Part shown: in pieces, positions 12,379-29,340 of the stretch
How the letters are laid out: each line of letters starts with the position of its first letter
How positions within the stretch are numbered: the first letter of the stretch is position 1
Origin: Acanthosoma haemorrhoidale
Taxonomy: Eukaryota; Arthropoda; Insecta; Hemiptera; Acanthosomatidae
Length of the DNA: 64,000 nucleotides
Direction of reading: 5' to 3'
NCBI GenBank assembly: GCA_930367205.1
Contig: OV884011.1
Coordinates: 168,899,226 to 168,963,225 of the forward strand
Notes under the pieces: generated by a model
The model's database searches: none
What the model saw: only the letters and a program-made list of their open reading frames with translations
Told to the model about the DNA's origin: nothing
Translations under genes and position numbers: made by a program

Positions 12379-13307
12379 TTGAGGTTGACAAGAAAGTAAT
12401 TTCGGTTTTTTAGTGTGAAATGAAACTCAATTTTTTCTATACAAAAAATGAACTTTAAAAAGTCAAATATCTGTTCGAAAGTCAAAACATTCTGTTCAAT
12501 GACCTTTTGCCATCTTTCTATTGACTTCATAATCCCGCGTTAATAGAACTTCTGGTCCTTATCAGCAAAAAACTCTACCAAGTGCGATTTGAGGTCATCA
12601 TTATTACTGAAATTTTTACCATTTAAGAAGTTTCGTAAACTTCGAAATAGATGATAATCCGATGGTGCAAGGTCGGGGCTTTAAGGGATGCGACATCACT
12701 TCCAAACCAAGCTCCAATAGTTTCGTACGTGTTGATAAAGATGTGTGAGGCCTCGCATTGTCGTGGCGGAACACAAATATCGAGCTTCTTAACAAGTCCA
12801 AGACGTCTTTTATGATTTTCAATTGTTGTGTGTGATACATTTAACTGTTTTGCAACCTTTTGCACAGTTATATGACGATTCGATTCAATTATGGCTTTTA
12901 TTTTGTCATCATCATCAACTTCAGAAGGTCGATCAGAACGTTGGTCGTTTTTCAGTGAAAAATCTCTAGAACGAAATTTTTTAAACCAATTCTGACACGT
13001 GCGTTCTGTTAAACAATCAACGCCATAAACTTAAAATATCTCTTTGTGAGCATCAGCCGCTTTCTTGCCATTATGGAAATAAAAAAGTAAAATGTGTCGA
13101 AAATGCTTATTTTTGCACTCCATGTTAAAACTGACCGTAAACTGACGGTTGTAAACAAAATTACACGAAATTTATTTCTATAGAAACCTAAAGGTATCGA
13201 CTACCAAATCTTCAAAGAAAAAAAATTCTAACGTTGACGAAAGAATAACGAAACAAACATAACGCTAACTACTGGTGCAAACCGAAATCACTTTCTTGCC
13301 AACCCAA
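12379..13307 (-). mobile_element. mariner-type DNA transposon, internally deleted, TIRs and TA flanks intact
   Basis: The left terminus carries GGTTGACAAGAAAGTAATTT (12383-12402) then CGG. The right terminus, read on the minus strand, gives GGTTGGCAAGAAAGTGATTT then CGG. The two inverted repeats agree over about 30 bp. The element is flanked by TA on each side (12377-12378 and 13308-13309), the target expected for the mariner/Tc1 superfamily. At about 929 bp it is shorter than the usual 1.3 kb, because the middle of the transposase gene is missing. A complete relative elsewhere in the genome would be needed to mobilise it. Confidence 0.85.
12535..13122 (-). pseudogene. mariner transposase, deleted and frameshifted
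   Basis: The frame opens at ATG 13120-13122 on the minus strand (MECKNKHFRHILLFYFHNGK) and contains an N-terminal helix-turn-helix region, including NWFKKFRSRDFSLK and VQKVAKQLNVSHTTIENHKR. It then jumps within a few codons from RRLGLVKKLD to the block containing HDNARPH. The part that normally carries the first catalytic aspartate is therefore absent. The HDNARPH aspartate and SPDLAPSDYHLFRSL (third catalytic position) remain but lie in different frames, and an early stop follows AHKEIF. It cannot make active transposase. Confidence 0.85.
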
Positions 13308-13309
13308 TA

Positions 13310-13752
13310 TTTATCTTACGATACATCCATGTGATGCAATAAGGCCTATCGAAGTCTTATTATCGGGTAGCCTAATCTTCCCAGCCTCAGGTATTGTGGC
13401 TCACTCCAGCCTCTGCCATCAGCCCTAACTAGGTATCCCTGCTCTCAAAACTGTACCCAATACTATCTCCTGACATCTGACTGGATAGACCTCCTCTCCA
13501 AATTCTAAAATGCTCCTTCCGGAACCAGCGTTTTTTCGGTTCCACTTAGAAAGCGGTATCTATCTGCTTCTGTAAGACCTCGGGTTTTATGACACCATAT
13601 CCTTATTGGATATATAAGTATTGGAAAAACTTCACACCAGCAAGTAACCCATCAGACGGTCAGTTTTGACTCCAAGTCTAGTCGCTTTGTTTTGGATAGT
13701 ACGTCCAGAAGTGGCAGTTATATCGGCCCAAGCATAATTTTTTTTTTTTTTA
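13310..13752. other. unassigned non-coding stretch between two TEs
   Basis: Moderately GC-richer than its surroundings, with no open frame or repeat that I recognise. It ends in a T-run (about 13738-13751) directly before the TSD of the next LINE. Confidence 0.45.
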
Positions 13753-13764
13753 GCAGTTCGTCAA

Positions 13765-14394
13765 TGGGGAACAGCAAAAAAGTCGAACATCAAGCGCATC
13801 CAATCCTTTCAATCAAAAGTCCTGAGAACAATAGTAAATGCCCCCTATTTTGTCACCAACAAAACCCTTCATAATGATCTTAATATACCCTACATTCTTG
13901 AACTCATCCCTTCCAAATTCATGAAATTCCATAGTAACCTATCCAACCACCCTAATCCCGTAGCACAGTCATTGCACTGCCCCACTCATCCCTATAATCC
14001 TCCCCGGAGACTGAAACGGCAGTGGCCTCGTGACCTACTATAAATGCGCACAGTGGGAGTACTGGCAATGGCCAGTTTCTCCAATCATGTCCTGAGCGTA
14101 TGTGGCTCTCGCGCTCTTCGTCAGCCTCCGCTGGCTCGTATCCCGTGACGTGGCTGGAGGGGAGCGTGGGGGACTTCCCGAGACTCCGCTTCCTCTTTCG
14201 CTTGCGAGGGAGGCAACAACCGTGTGGATGTGGGGGGCCCCTGGGCTGTTTGTAAATATTGTATGAATGTGCGAACGAATGATGAATTGTAAATATGGTA
14301 TGAATGAAAACACTTATCTCAATTATTTATTGCCTATTAAGTAGACAGATTGTAATTTCATCATAATAAAGTTGTTATTGAATTGAGAAATTGA
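13765..14394 (+). mobile_element. 5'-truncated Jockey-type LINE (copy L3) with 12-bp TSD
   Basis: Begins at TGGGGAACAGC and holds the C-terminal end of the pol reading frame plus the whole 3' UTR, ending after CATAATAAAGTTGTTATTGA and a short tail. The flanks are GCAGTTCGTCAA (13753-13764) and GCGGTTCGTCAA (14395-14406), a 12-bp target-site duplication with one mismatch. The coding remainder (about 13765-14042) ends with CCTCGTGACCTACTATAA, as in the other copies. The 3' terminus has no poly(A) but a TTG-rich end, shared with L1. Confidence 0.88.
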
Positions 14395-14406
14395 GCGGTT
14401 CGTCAA

Positions 14407-15783
14407 CTCGCCAGTATCACAGAAAAAACAAATAAAATATCGTAACTTACACTGACGAATTTCTTATACTTATAGAGAACTACGATCTGTAGAAAAATTA
14501 CATATCCTAATTTTAGGTTATTTACCAATGATGTATATGTGAAAAGTTCTACGTCTATTCTTTAGCATAAAATCTTTAGGTTGATATATGTATGATAAAT
14601 TAAATACTGCTGAACCAATTTTATTTATCCCTATACCAACATGATTGGTTGTTGGTGGGATCACAGCAGCGGTATACGCTACTTAACATGCGCTAATAGG
14701 AGACACAAATGTATTGTATGTATTTGTTGTATACAAACATGGTGTAAGCCCAAGATTGTAAGCTAGGAGGCATGGTAACGGGCTTTAGTCCAGTTAATAA
14801 TGGATTTGCAGAAAAAAAAACCATATAACTTTTTTTCTGTATAATTCTAAGTGTTTTTTCGGGGTGCTGAATCAATCAGATGTTGCCACCTCGTATGTAT
14901 GAGTTTATCAACAAAAGTAAAAAAAAACATGAAAATATCTCATATTTTTCACTTTTAGCTTATTACTTGAAAACTATTGACTTTACGACAAAAGAATTAA
15001 ATTACTATACAAAATTAAAGATGAACGAGTTTCCTACAAATTTGATACTATTTGACACATTGTTGCACGGTTTAGGCGCTAGGGTGCGTTGAAATATCAC
15101 TAAAATCTGATCAATTGCCTAAAAGGTGATTTAATCTTTCTAAACACATTCAGCAAAACCCTTTTTGACCGGGCTACTTAAAAAAGTTGGCTGGTAACGA
15201 ATTTCTAAATTAGACTAAGTAGTCATAAATAAGCACCAGGTACCAAATGAAATTTTATCTTTCGCTTTGACGAAATTAAAAAAAAAAATCTATCGTGATA
15301 GTCAGCGATCCTAAAGCTTTAATTTCTTCAATGGTTCTGTGAAAGTGCTATTGAATCCCTCAGAAAAATCCCCTGCTTTCCCTTGGGATAGAAAGCGTTG
15401 GTCTTCTCCTGTTGTAGCTTTTTCTTACCGGAATAGAAACGTGGAATTTATTCTGTTTGTTATATGAAATTAAATCTTTTAACCGAGTCTTAGAGAGAGT
15501 TTTGACTTTCTTTTACGAGCACCTTTTATTCATGTAAATTCAAAGCCCTTTACTATACTCATTATCATGTTATGGTAAATACACGATGATAGGAAAAATA
15601 AGAGATTTTGAGAATAGTACCGGAAAATTAATAACCCTTAATTATTTTTAACATCATAAAGTTGAACTGACGTGCAAATTTCCATATTTCTATGTTAAAC
15701 AGGGATCATAAAAAAATCCGTACTAAAAATTGATACAGTTCTAATGAATTATTACTATAATCTGCCCCAATAAAAATAACGAA
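14407..15783. other. gene-poor AT-rich DNA
   Basis: No gene or recognisable repeat is seen. Short frames at 14880-15092 and 14693-14875 have no recognisable domain. Confidence 0.45.
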
Positions 15784-15795
15784 GTAATAACTAAG

Positions 15796-17038
15796 CTCAA
15801 GCTTTTGACAGGGTCTGGCGCTTTACAACCTCAAAAGATATTTACCACAAACCCTTTTTCTGGTCCTACAGTCCTACCTTTCAAACCGCTTCTTCCAAGC
15901 CCGCTGTGGCATAGAATATTCTAATTACTATCAAGTAAAATCAGGAGTTCCACAGGGCAGTATCCTGGGTCCCATCCTCTATAACCTGTACACCGCCGAT
16001 GTCCCCTCTACCCCCAATACCTTCTTGGCCACATTTGCAGATGACACTGCAGTCTTGTCATTCCACTCAGACCCCGATATAGCATCCCTTAACTTTCAAA
16101 AACACCTTGATGAGATCAAGGATTGGGGCAACCAATCGCGGATTAAAGTTAATGAAGCAAAAGGTTCCCACATTACCTTCACCCTCTTCCGCAAGTCTTG
16201 TCCACTAGTTTCTTTTAATTCCATTCCTCTCCCTTTATCCGAGTTAGTACGGTACTTAGGCTTCCATCTCGACAAACGCCTGGCCTGGAACCCACATATG
16301 AGGCTAAAAAGATAAGAACTTAACAGACGCTTTGGACAACTGTACAGACTACTTCAAAGAATATCCCATCTCTCAGTAGATAACAAATTACTAATTTACA
16401 GAGTTATACTTAAGCCAATCAGGATATACGGATTAGAGCTATGGGGTGACAGCTAAAATGCCAAACATCAAGCGTATCCAATCCTTTCAATCAAATGTCC
16501 TGAGAACAATAGTAAATTCCCCTTATTACGTCAGCTACAAAACCCTTCCTAACGATCTTAATATAGCTTACATTCTCGAACTCATCCCTTCCATGTTCAT
16601 CAAATTCCATAGTATCCTATCCAATCACCCTAATCCCTTAGCACAGTCATTGCACTGCACCACTCGTCCCTATCACCTTCCTCGGAGACTAAACCGGCAG
16701 CGGCCTCGTGATCTGCTTTAAGGCGTAACAGTGGGAGTCCGGCAATGGCCAGCTTCACCAATCATGTCCTGAGCGAATGTGGCTCTCGCGCTCTTGGTCT
16801 GCCTCCGCTGGCTCGTATCCGTGACGCGGCTGACGGAGGAGCGTGGGGAACTTCCCAAGACTTCACTTCCTCTTTCGAATGCGAGGGAGGTGACAACCAT
16901 GTGGATTTGGGAGGTCTCTGTATGAATGAGCGAGTGAATGAAAATTGTAAATATGGTATGAATGAAAACATTATCACAATTACTTACTGCCCAATGAGGC
17001 AGAATGTAATTTTATCATAATAAAGTTGTTGTTGATAT
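15796..17038 (+). mobile_element. 5'-truncated Jockey-type LINE (copy L1) with perfect 12-bp TSD
   Basis: GTAATAACTAAG occurs immediately before (15784-15795) and after (17039-17050) the element, so the 1,243-bp insert is delimited exactly. It starts at the codons for the RT motif QAFDRVW and runs through the rest of the reverse transcriptase and C-terminal domain to a 3' UTR of about 300 bp ending ATAATAAAGTTGTTGTTGA. This is the longest LINE copy here and the best guide to the family's 3' half. Confidence 0.92.
15799..16721 (+). pseudogene. Jockey-clade reverse transcriptase, C-terminal half (copy L1)
   Basis: Translations show the RT signature FADDTAVLSFHSDPDIAS (FADD near 16034-16045), then a region reading HLDEIKDWGNQSRIKVNEAK and VRYLGFHLDKRLAWNPHM, typical of the palm and thumb of Jockey/BS/X-element polymerases, followed by NKLLIYRVILKP and YGLELWG. 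Such proteins copy LINE RNA at a nicked genomic site. The frame is broken by a stop after HMRLKR (16313-16315) and again near 16455, and the small deletion near 15818 removes the codons for HAGLLYK seen in copy L2. The N-terminal endonuclease is absent. Confidence 0.88.
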
Positions 17039-17050
17039 GTAATAACTAAG

Positions 17051-20000
17051 GATAATATTAATTATATATTATCGAGTTTGGGGGTGGATAGTAGATGAGT
17101 ATTCATCGTCAACAATATTTTAGTTTTTATGTAAATTGGGGTTGTTTTGTACCCTTTTGTAATATTTATAAAAATTGATATACCTCGATGGTTTTGATTC
17201 TAAATGCATCAAATATTTTTAAAAAATTGGACATATACCAGCTTTCTAAACGATGACATGTAGTCTCATTTGAAATATTTCGCTCTGGGGTTGTTGTTTG
17301 TTTTCAAGGTTTACGAGAGCGTTGCTAATGAGATTTCATATTGGCTAGGTGATGGATCAACCCTGTCTGCTTTGGAGAATGATTCAATTGCACGAATTAG
17401 TTATTAAATACTTCAAAATTTCTAATTCGCCTATAAGAAAACTATGCGTTACAAGCGTTAAAATGTGTTTATCGTTAAAATGGTTGAGTTTTAGAACTTA
17501 TGAAGCAGTCGAAAGGTAGGTAGACCGGCCGGCAAGTTAGGAATCATCGCTACTCCATATTGATTGACTGCGGTAACGAGTTCTCTCTTTTAGAAAGCAG
17601 GGAAAGAAGAAACTTTTAAGAGCTCTTGATAATCTGCCACTGGTAGGTACCTCTCTCTCTCTCACCCTTGCTCTCAGTGATGCGGTATAATTTGTAGAAT
17701 GGCCGTGGATGCTGATATTGAGTAGTCAGCTATTATTGGATAAGTTCATTGGCCATCAGCCCTAATTCTTTCTGTTTGAGTTGAAGGAATTTCAATTTAA
17801 CAAAAGTCACTAGGTGACTCAAGCGTAATTTAGAGGTTCTTTCTGGCTGACTCTTGCTGGGGCCGATAAAAGGAAGTTTTTCCCGTCCATAGCGATTATT
17901 TCTTATTTATTGATTCCAACATTTATGTACTCCATTGCAGGAACGGTAGGTTATCGTATCTTAGGGAACCCCCGTAACTTCACGTGAAATGAAAATTCGA
18001 CGGTCCAGAAAGAAATTGGTTGCTAGACCAACTCAGCAACAATACGTTTTCATAACAGACTTAATCATTTATGTATAAGTAATAATTGATAAATGGCATA
18101 TATATCGATTCAATGAATCATATCAGTTGGGTGGATATAAATCAATTTCTTGAAATATCTTAATATACTACAAGTGTTAAAAAAAGAACTTGATTTTTTT
18201 AACCAACTAAATTAAAATAAAACCAATTGTAAACGAAGTTAAGGAAGTAAGGAGAAAGTGAAGGAACAATATCGAAAGTTTTCTGTTCTTCCTCCAGGTA
18301 AGCTTCTTAGAAAATGATTGCGGAGAAATCACCTGTTTATAGATTGTCTCAACAAGAACAGGTTTTGTAAAACCTAATTAGCACGTTTCAAATACGCGAT
18401 TTCCATTATTGGCTCTTAAAACATTATTTTTTAAGAATATTGTTCGAACCAATCTTGTATTATTGACTGTAAAGTGTCCTTTACCATAAGGAAAAAAAAC
18501 ATAATTTGTAGTCTTTATTAGTTTCAGAGTGGATACTTGATAAAATCTACTTAAAAGTTAGGGAGCTACTTTGTTTCAGTCATTATTGTTTTAATTAATT
18601 AAATATATATAGCTTGATATAAGTGCTGTAATCATAAAGCAGGCGTTGTATTTATCTTCTTTTCGGAGTACTCTAAATAAGAAGTGAACTTTTCTTTAAA
18701 CAAACAAGAAAAACCTTTACTTCTCGCCATAGTGGAAGTATTATATAACGGCGGAAAATTTTTGTATGAAAAAAAAATGTTTCGACCCCCTCTGTGATGG
18801 TACATCCAACATTGAAAATGACAACTGCGGAAAGCTTCTGTAATGATAAATTCAGTGCGGGAAGACAAAGCTTTATTTTATTCATTGAATAAATATGTGG
18901 CCCGCTACCGCCAGGTATCTGCTGACCGATAACTGTCAAGGTTGAGGTCGAAGGGAGTAGCTTCACTTTCTAACAGGACCATGTCAATAGCCTTTCGCCC
19001 TTCAGTCACATGATATCTTATATTTTAACTTAATTTATCAATTCAATCGCATAATCGAAAACCTTTCTAGCTACGAAATCAAATCCATGTCTTATAGATA
19101 AAATTGTGAAATATTACAGAGTATTATAATATATAATGAACCAAGGTCACCGCTGTATTAGCAGACTTACAACTACCCTTAATCTTACGAGCGTATACAC
19201 ACCCCAAAAAGAAAGAATTTATTTTATAAAAGAGAAACATAAACAACCGAAATTTATAAGAGGAATAGACGATTGAAATAAGGGGACCATTTCAAAAGAT
19301 ACATTCACAAACCCACAAAACACATAACCTTTTAATAAAACCAACTTTATTAATTTAAGTATCTACATAACTAATTAATTATACAATGTTTAGCGGTTTA
19401 TATTAGGTGCTATGTTTTTTATACCCATTGTCAATCTCACCATTTGTAATAAATACATTATTATCACAAGAAATATGTAGCATAATTATGTTACCTTAAC
19501 AGATTCAATGGCCAGGCGTGTATCATTTTTCGGTCCCACCATTAATTATGTGATGAACCATACTTGATTTGATTATTTAAAAATAATTTTGTGAAATAGG
19601 TCTTCGAAATTCGCCCTCGTTTTTACGAGACACGTGTATGAATATTCTAACCTTTTTTCAAAGGTTTGGGAAAATGTTGACCGTTCGTGAACGAAGGTGA
19701 TCAAATACTGCCCCTTCCACAATAGCCTATGGAGCCCTGATACACGGCATCCTCTAAATCGAGATCTTTTTTTATTTTGTGATCCCCCTTCATTTACCTT
19801 TCTCTACTCCCTATCCGAAGCCACACTGAAACAACTGGGGTCGACAGATTTGCTTGTACTCATGGAAATACACTGATTTAATTTACATCGTTATATTTTC
19901 CTCATGTCCCCCTGTTCCTGTAGGCAAATTTTATGATAAGTATAGGTAAACACAACAGCTGTCTGACTAGTCCTGGATATCAAATACAGTTTGGCTCGAC

Positions 20001-20600
20001 CTAAAATATGCCAGTGACTTGACAAAATCGCATAATGTTCGGTGGAGGGGGGTCAATGTAAATTTATACTTATTGGTTTTACTTTAAAATGTTGTGCTTT
20101 TATTCTGATTCATGGCGATCTTTCGCCTGGCTGCCTGCTAGTTCTACGGCCGTCAAAAAGGTACAAACTTCCTCAAATTTTGAAGTTATTCTCAACAACT
20201 GCTTATTAGTTTTTGCCTAAAATACAGATGGTTTCTTCTCTAGTATTTCATAAGTTTCAAAGAGAGTTTCTAATATAACCAGAAAACCAGGAGAGAAATC
20301 CGTGAGCTTTAGTCTAAATAAGACGAAAGTAGAGCTTGTTTTAACTCCAGGCTTGGCAGTTAGATGATAATTTCCATTTTTTCCCCTAGTGGATTGTAGA
20401 TTGCAAAGTTTTTACGGGGGTGTAGCGGTAAAAGGACAATATACTGCGTGGTCTTTTTGTTATAAAATGTGTGGAGTAGCAAGCTGTAATATTGTACACC
20501 AGCAAGCTATATATCGGAACCAGCTGTGTTTGGGAATGGAATCTACTGAGAACCTAATGAACTATTTGGCTGTTTTAATTCATCCAAATACGTAGGGCTC
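17051..20600. other. gene-poor AT-rich DNA
   Basis: No supported gene. Short frames such as 18673-18966 show no domain. A short TC run (CTCTCTCTCTCT) lies near 17652-17663. Confidence 0.45.
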
Positions 20601-20607
20601 TAATACG

Positions 20608-20672
20608 GTGTAGTGGTAATTAGCGTATTCCCTTAAAGGTACGAGGTCCCTGGATTTAAATTCTAGAAGTTC
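20608..20672 (+). repeat. possible tRNA-derived SINE head or tRNA pseudogene
   Basis: GTGTAGTGGTAATTAGCG (20619-20636) resembles a pol III A box, and GGATTTAAATTC (20652-20663) resembles a degenerate B box. The segment GTACGAGGTCCC upstream of the B box matches the minus-strand segment at 56044-56098 (GTACGAGGACC then AGTTCAAATCCC) with the same spacing. It does not fold into an obvious complete cloverleaf, so a functional tRNA gene is unlikely. Confidence 0.35.
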
Positions 20673-25591
<4,919 letters not shown>

Positions 25592-25717
25592 TTATACTCA
25601 TTCCTTTTCTTTTCAACTCCTCTCTCTATTAATTTACTACAATTTGAAGCCTTTCTTAAGTATCACATCATCTGCATGTATCACATCCTGAACCAATACT
25701 ACAAACATGTACTGTGA
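25592..25717. repeat. repeat unit X, first copy
   Basis: TTATACTCATTCCTTTTCTT with the following sequence up to the TACTGT at about 25713 recurs at 25984-26109, 392 bp downstream, and at about 29608-29731. The first X immediately abuts the start of the 25719 repeat, so this locus reads X-Y-X-Z whereas the second locus reads Y-X-Z. Confidence 0.8.
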
Positions 25718-25718
25718 A

Positions 25719-26962
25719 GGTATTCAAAGACTCAGGAAGGAAACCTACTTTAAACGTCATTTTTTTGCATCGTTACCAATTTCTTGCTTCGCAATTATTG
25801 TGTTAGAGATCTGGTAAATCACTATCATTTCACCCTAATCATAGGCTCCTGGTCAATCTTCCCATATATGCTAATTACTGTTTCCAGGTAATCATACGAT
25901 TCTACCATCTTTAGAACATCTTTGTAGTTATTATTACGGGCTTATTATGCCTTGCTATATGCCTCATCTTACTCTTAAAAGCATTTATACCCATTCCTTT
26001 TCTTTTCAACTCATATCCCCATTAATTTACTGCAGTTTGAAGCCTTTCTTAAGTATCACTTCATCAGCATGTATCACATCCTGAACAAATATTACAAACT
26101 CGTACTGTTGTCCTTGGGCCTCTTCTCAGACGTCGAGAAAGGGAAATAGTGTCGATTGCTTGCTGTTCAATTCCACTCCAGCTTTGGGTCATTGATAGGC
26201 ACGTTTTATGGCATTGATGAGATTACTAGGGAATAATACTTCCCAAATTTGAAGTCGTGGTGTAGAATCGAAGCTCAAGAAAAACTAAGATTCCTGTTCC
26301 AGGCCTTTTCGTTATTCGAAGGGAGAACAAATTATCGTGTGTTAGCCAACTGTGTCTTTAATTTATTCTCCAACTTCATCGCTGCTAGTAGTCAGGCAGT
26401 TCCAGGTAATAGTAGCTTAAGGTAACTCTGGAACACCTACCTGTATAATCGGCAGGCTAAATTACATTAAGGTTTATCCGACGGAGGAAGGGCGGTCCGT
26501 TAAAGTTGAGGAATTAAATTATTTTAATTTACGGAGAAGAAATATTATGAAAAAGTAACAATTATTAGTTTTTGTTTGCAATCCTAGAGTTCCAATAATT
26601 ATTAAGGAAAGTGAAAATTAAGTGACTCGTCCAAGGCTCGAAAACTCGGCACCCCCAAAGCCCCAAGCTAGCCCCTCTTTAGCTCTTTTGTTTCAAATTG
26701 AGAGCTTTTGAGGAAAAAAAAAAGTCTTCAGCTCTCGTAAACCTTAGAAAAACATTGCCGAAGCAAAATCAAGTGAAAAGAGTATCTGACTCACTTTTGA
26801 CCCAGAGGTCTGGAGAGCTCCACAGTTTAATTCTTGGCTGCCTTTATCTTTTTTTTTAGCTAAGAATTATTAATTCGTGGGATTACATACCTTAACTAAT
26901 TATTATTATAAAAAATGAGGTTTTAAATAAACCTCTTAAAATAAATAAATTATAAATAACAC
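25719..26962. repeat. 1.25-kb direct repeat, copy 1
   Basis: Runs from GGTATTCAAAGACTCAGGAA to AAATAACAC and is closely matched by 29341-30652, about 3.6 kb downstream in the same orientation. A 7-bp stem hairpin (GAGGTTT-TAAAT-AAACCTC) lies near its right end at 26917-26935. There is no open frame, TIR or obvious TSD. It may be a non-autonomous element or a segmental duplication. The terminal hairpin is reminiscent of Helitron 3' ends, but no CTRR terminus follows it. Confidence 0.85.
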
Positions 26963-28144
26963 GCTTTTCATGAATTGGCAACTTTCCCATACCTTTGGTT
27001 ATCCATAGGTTGCAGGGGTAGACTGACCTCTGTACGCCATTAGAAAAGAAACATTGATGTTATTTAAAAACCTAATTATTATTCTTTTTTCATTAAATTT
27101 ATACTTAGCTTACTACCAATTTAATAGACTGCTCTTCAACCGTTGGATAAATCTTAATAAAATAAGGAGGAGTCTCCGAGGAAGAGTGGTACCATGATTG
27201 CGCATACTATCTAGATAAGCATGGATCCCCTCCGTTTTCAAGTTTAATATAAATAATGGCGGAATTCATATGTTTTATTTTAGTTAATAATCGATTTATT
27301 ATGATAATTAGATTAGGCGAGAACCAATTAGGTTCATTTTGCATAAAGACGCTTATTACATGTAAAGTTCGTCAAGAACTTACTACGGGGGTGACCTATT
27401 CCTTCTATTACAAAATTTCCTTCAAGTTCGAAAAAAAAGTTTTTCACTTCAGATACACCTTTAGGTGGGGTCCCAGAAAATGAAGTAGAGCTTACTGAGA
27501 TAAATGAACGGCCTACCAATCAATGAATGTTTTCTATCTTCATCTCTAAAAGCACCCTCTCCCACCGGAACCATCAGTATAACCTGTTGCCCATCCATGG
27601 GCTGAAATATTGGATTCCAATGAATTAAATATTATTCAATTTGATCATGGCAAATACTTCTTGGTTTACGGTAATAGAGTCGGTTACTTCTTCGATGCCC
27701 AGTGTGACTTTTTCTACGCTTGATATAAGCGAACATGAATGGGCCATTAATTCTCCTCCTATTGGATAGTAAGCGATATGGTAATACTCCTCCTCTTCCT
27801 ATTATAAGAGAAATGGAGGGGTTAGCATTTTTTATTCAGCATAATGCGCTAAGGAATTTAACTGCTGAATAAGTTTAATAGATTTTCTTCCTTCTTGTCA
27901 CCTTGACACCATCGCAAAGTCATTTTTTTTAATATAACCGCGATATTCATGGTTACGGTATGAAGATTTTAATTTCAGATAAGTTTATTGGCTGGTGCAA
28001 TACATCCAAATATACGTGTTTAGGCCACAGCCATTTGTATATTGTAATGTTATTTTTATGACCGAAATATCTAATAAAATCTATTTATTAGAAACTTGAT
28101 TTTAAGGAAATGAGTTTTCTGTTGAAATCCCTGTACAGAATGTT
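26963..28144. other. non-coding stretch between repeats
   Basis: No gene is supported. Two overlapping short frames near 27256-27519 on opposite strands have no recognisable domain. Confidence 0.4.
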
Positions 28145-28412
28145 TATGGCCTGTGGAGGTGCCAACGGGTTTACCATAGACCTTTAAGAGACACCATTTT
28201 AAGATGGTGAAGATTTGTGCAGATTGGCCAGACAAATCCTAAACATTTATTGTGTCTGCTGTCAGTTAGATTTTATTGTTTATTTTAGTGTGGTTGTCTG
28301 ACATCAGAAGGGTCTAATACTCCTTTGATACGCACCTCATTGCTTCCTAAACCTCCTTCTATTCAACGATTACCACAGGTTGGATATTAAGCAGCATCGA
28401 CACACAAGATAA
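28145..28412. repeat. dispersed repeat R2, copy 1
   Basis: ATGGCCTGTGGAGGTGCCAA at the left and ATTGCTTCCTAAACCTCCTT with GATTACCACAGGT at the right match 43632-43907 in the same order and similar spacing. The middle is diverged. The type is unknown; no open frame or terminal inverted repeat is visible. Confidence 0.6.
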
Positions 28413-29340
28413 GCGAATTAATTTTACGTTGTCTCACTTTTATATTGTAGCGTCGTTTAATTTCATATTGCGAAATCACTCCTCAACTAGCACAGGCACG
28501 ATACTTAATGTCGTAAATTACGAAAAATTTCCTGCTACATACTATTCATAAATGGTGAATATAGATTATCAACATTTGTTTAGCCTGAGTGGAATAGCTT
28601 AGTTTATTCAGGTGTCGATACGAACTACAAATCATTTATAAAAGAAAAAATGCATGCCGTTTCGCTATTATAGTAATAATTGCCTTGGGACCAGGGGAAT
28701 AATTTTAAAGCTAGAATGATGGGTTCAAACAAACATCTTTTTTGGTTAGTAATTTTTAAGCCGTCTCGATCACTAAAAAACTACCAAGTATTCGTGATCA
28801 TATTTACTCCATGTTATTTTTTCTAAGGTCTGAAGCCAAAGAGGTTTGCTATTGACATAGTTGTCGGTCGTGTAAGAATAGCACAGAGGCGAAGGAAGCA
28901 TCCAACTAAAGATCCGAGAATCCATAGTATTTCTTTCTTTGTTTCTTCTCGTTTAACCTACTTCCCTCCATTATGCTGTTACACGTGAAGGGGTATCCTT
29001 CTTATATCTTCCATCGTTTTTTGTCCCTCACAAGTTGTTTTATTTAACCAATGCAGGCACTTCGGTGATGCGAGTCTATCGATGTAATCATTCAATAGCT
29101 TCCTGGGTCTTTCCCAGGTCTCCTTCCTGTTCGACTGACTTCGAATATTCATCTAGCCTTCCTATTACCTCACATGTGGCAAACTATTTCAGTTGTGCTC
29201 ATCTCGTTTCTCTGAGATTAACCGCACGACCAGCTCCTATTTTATTATCTCATTTCCCGAGTAATATCTTCTTTTTTAGCAATTAAACTCAATTGATGCG
29301 ATTTAAATCACTTTTTTTTTATAATCGTACAATTTTTAAA
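28413..29340. other. non-coding stretch
   Basis: No supported gene. A frame at 29035-29286 has no recognisable domain. Confidence 0.4.

Noticed and set aside
26917..26935. Helitron 3' end
   Set aside because: A hairpin is present, but no CTRR terminus follows at the expected distance and no 5' TC end or AT target was found.
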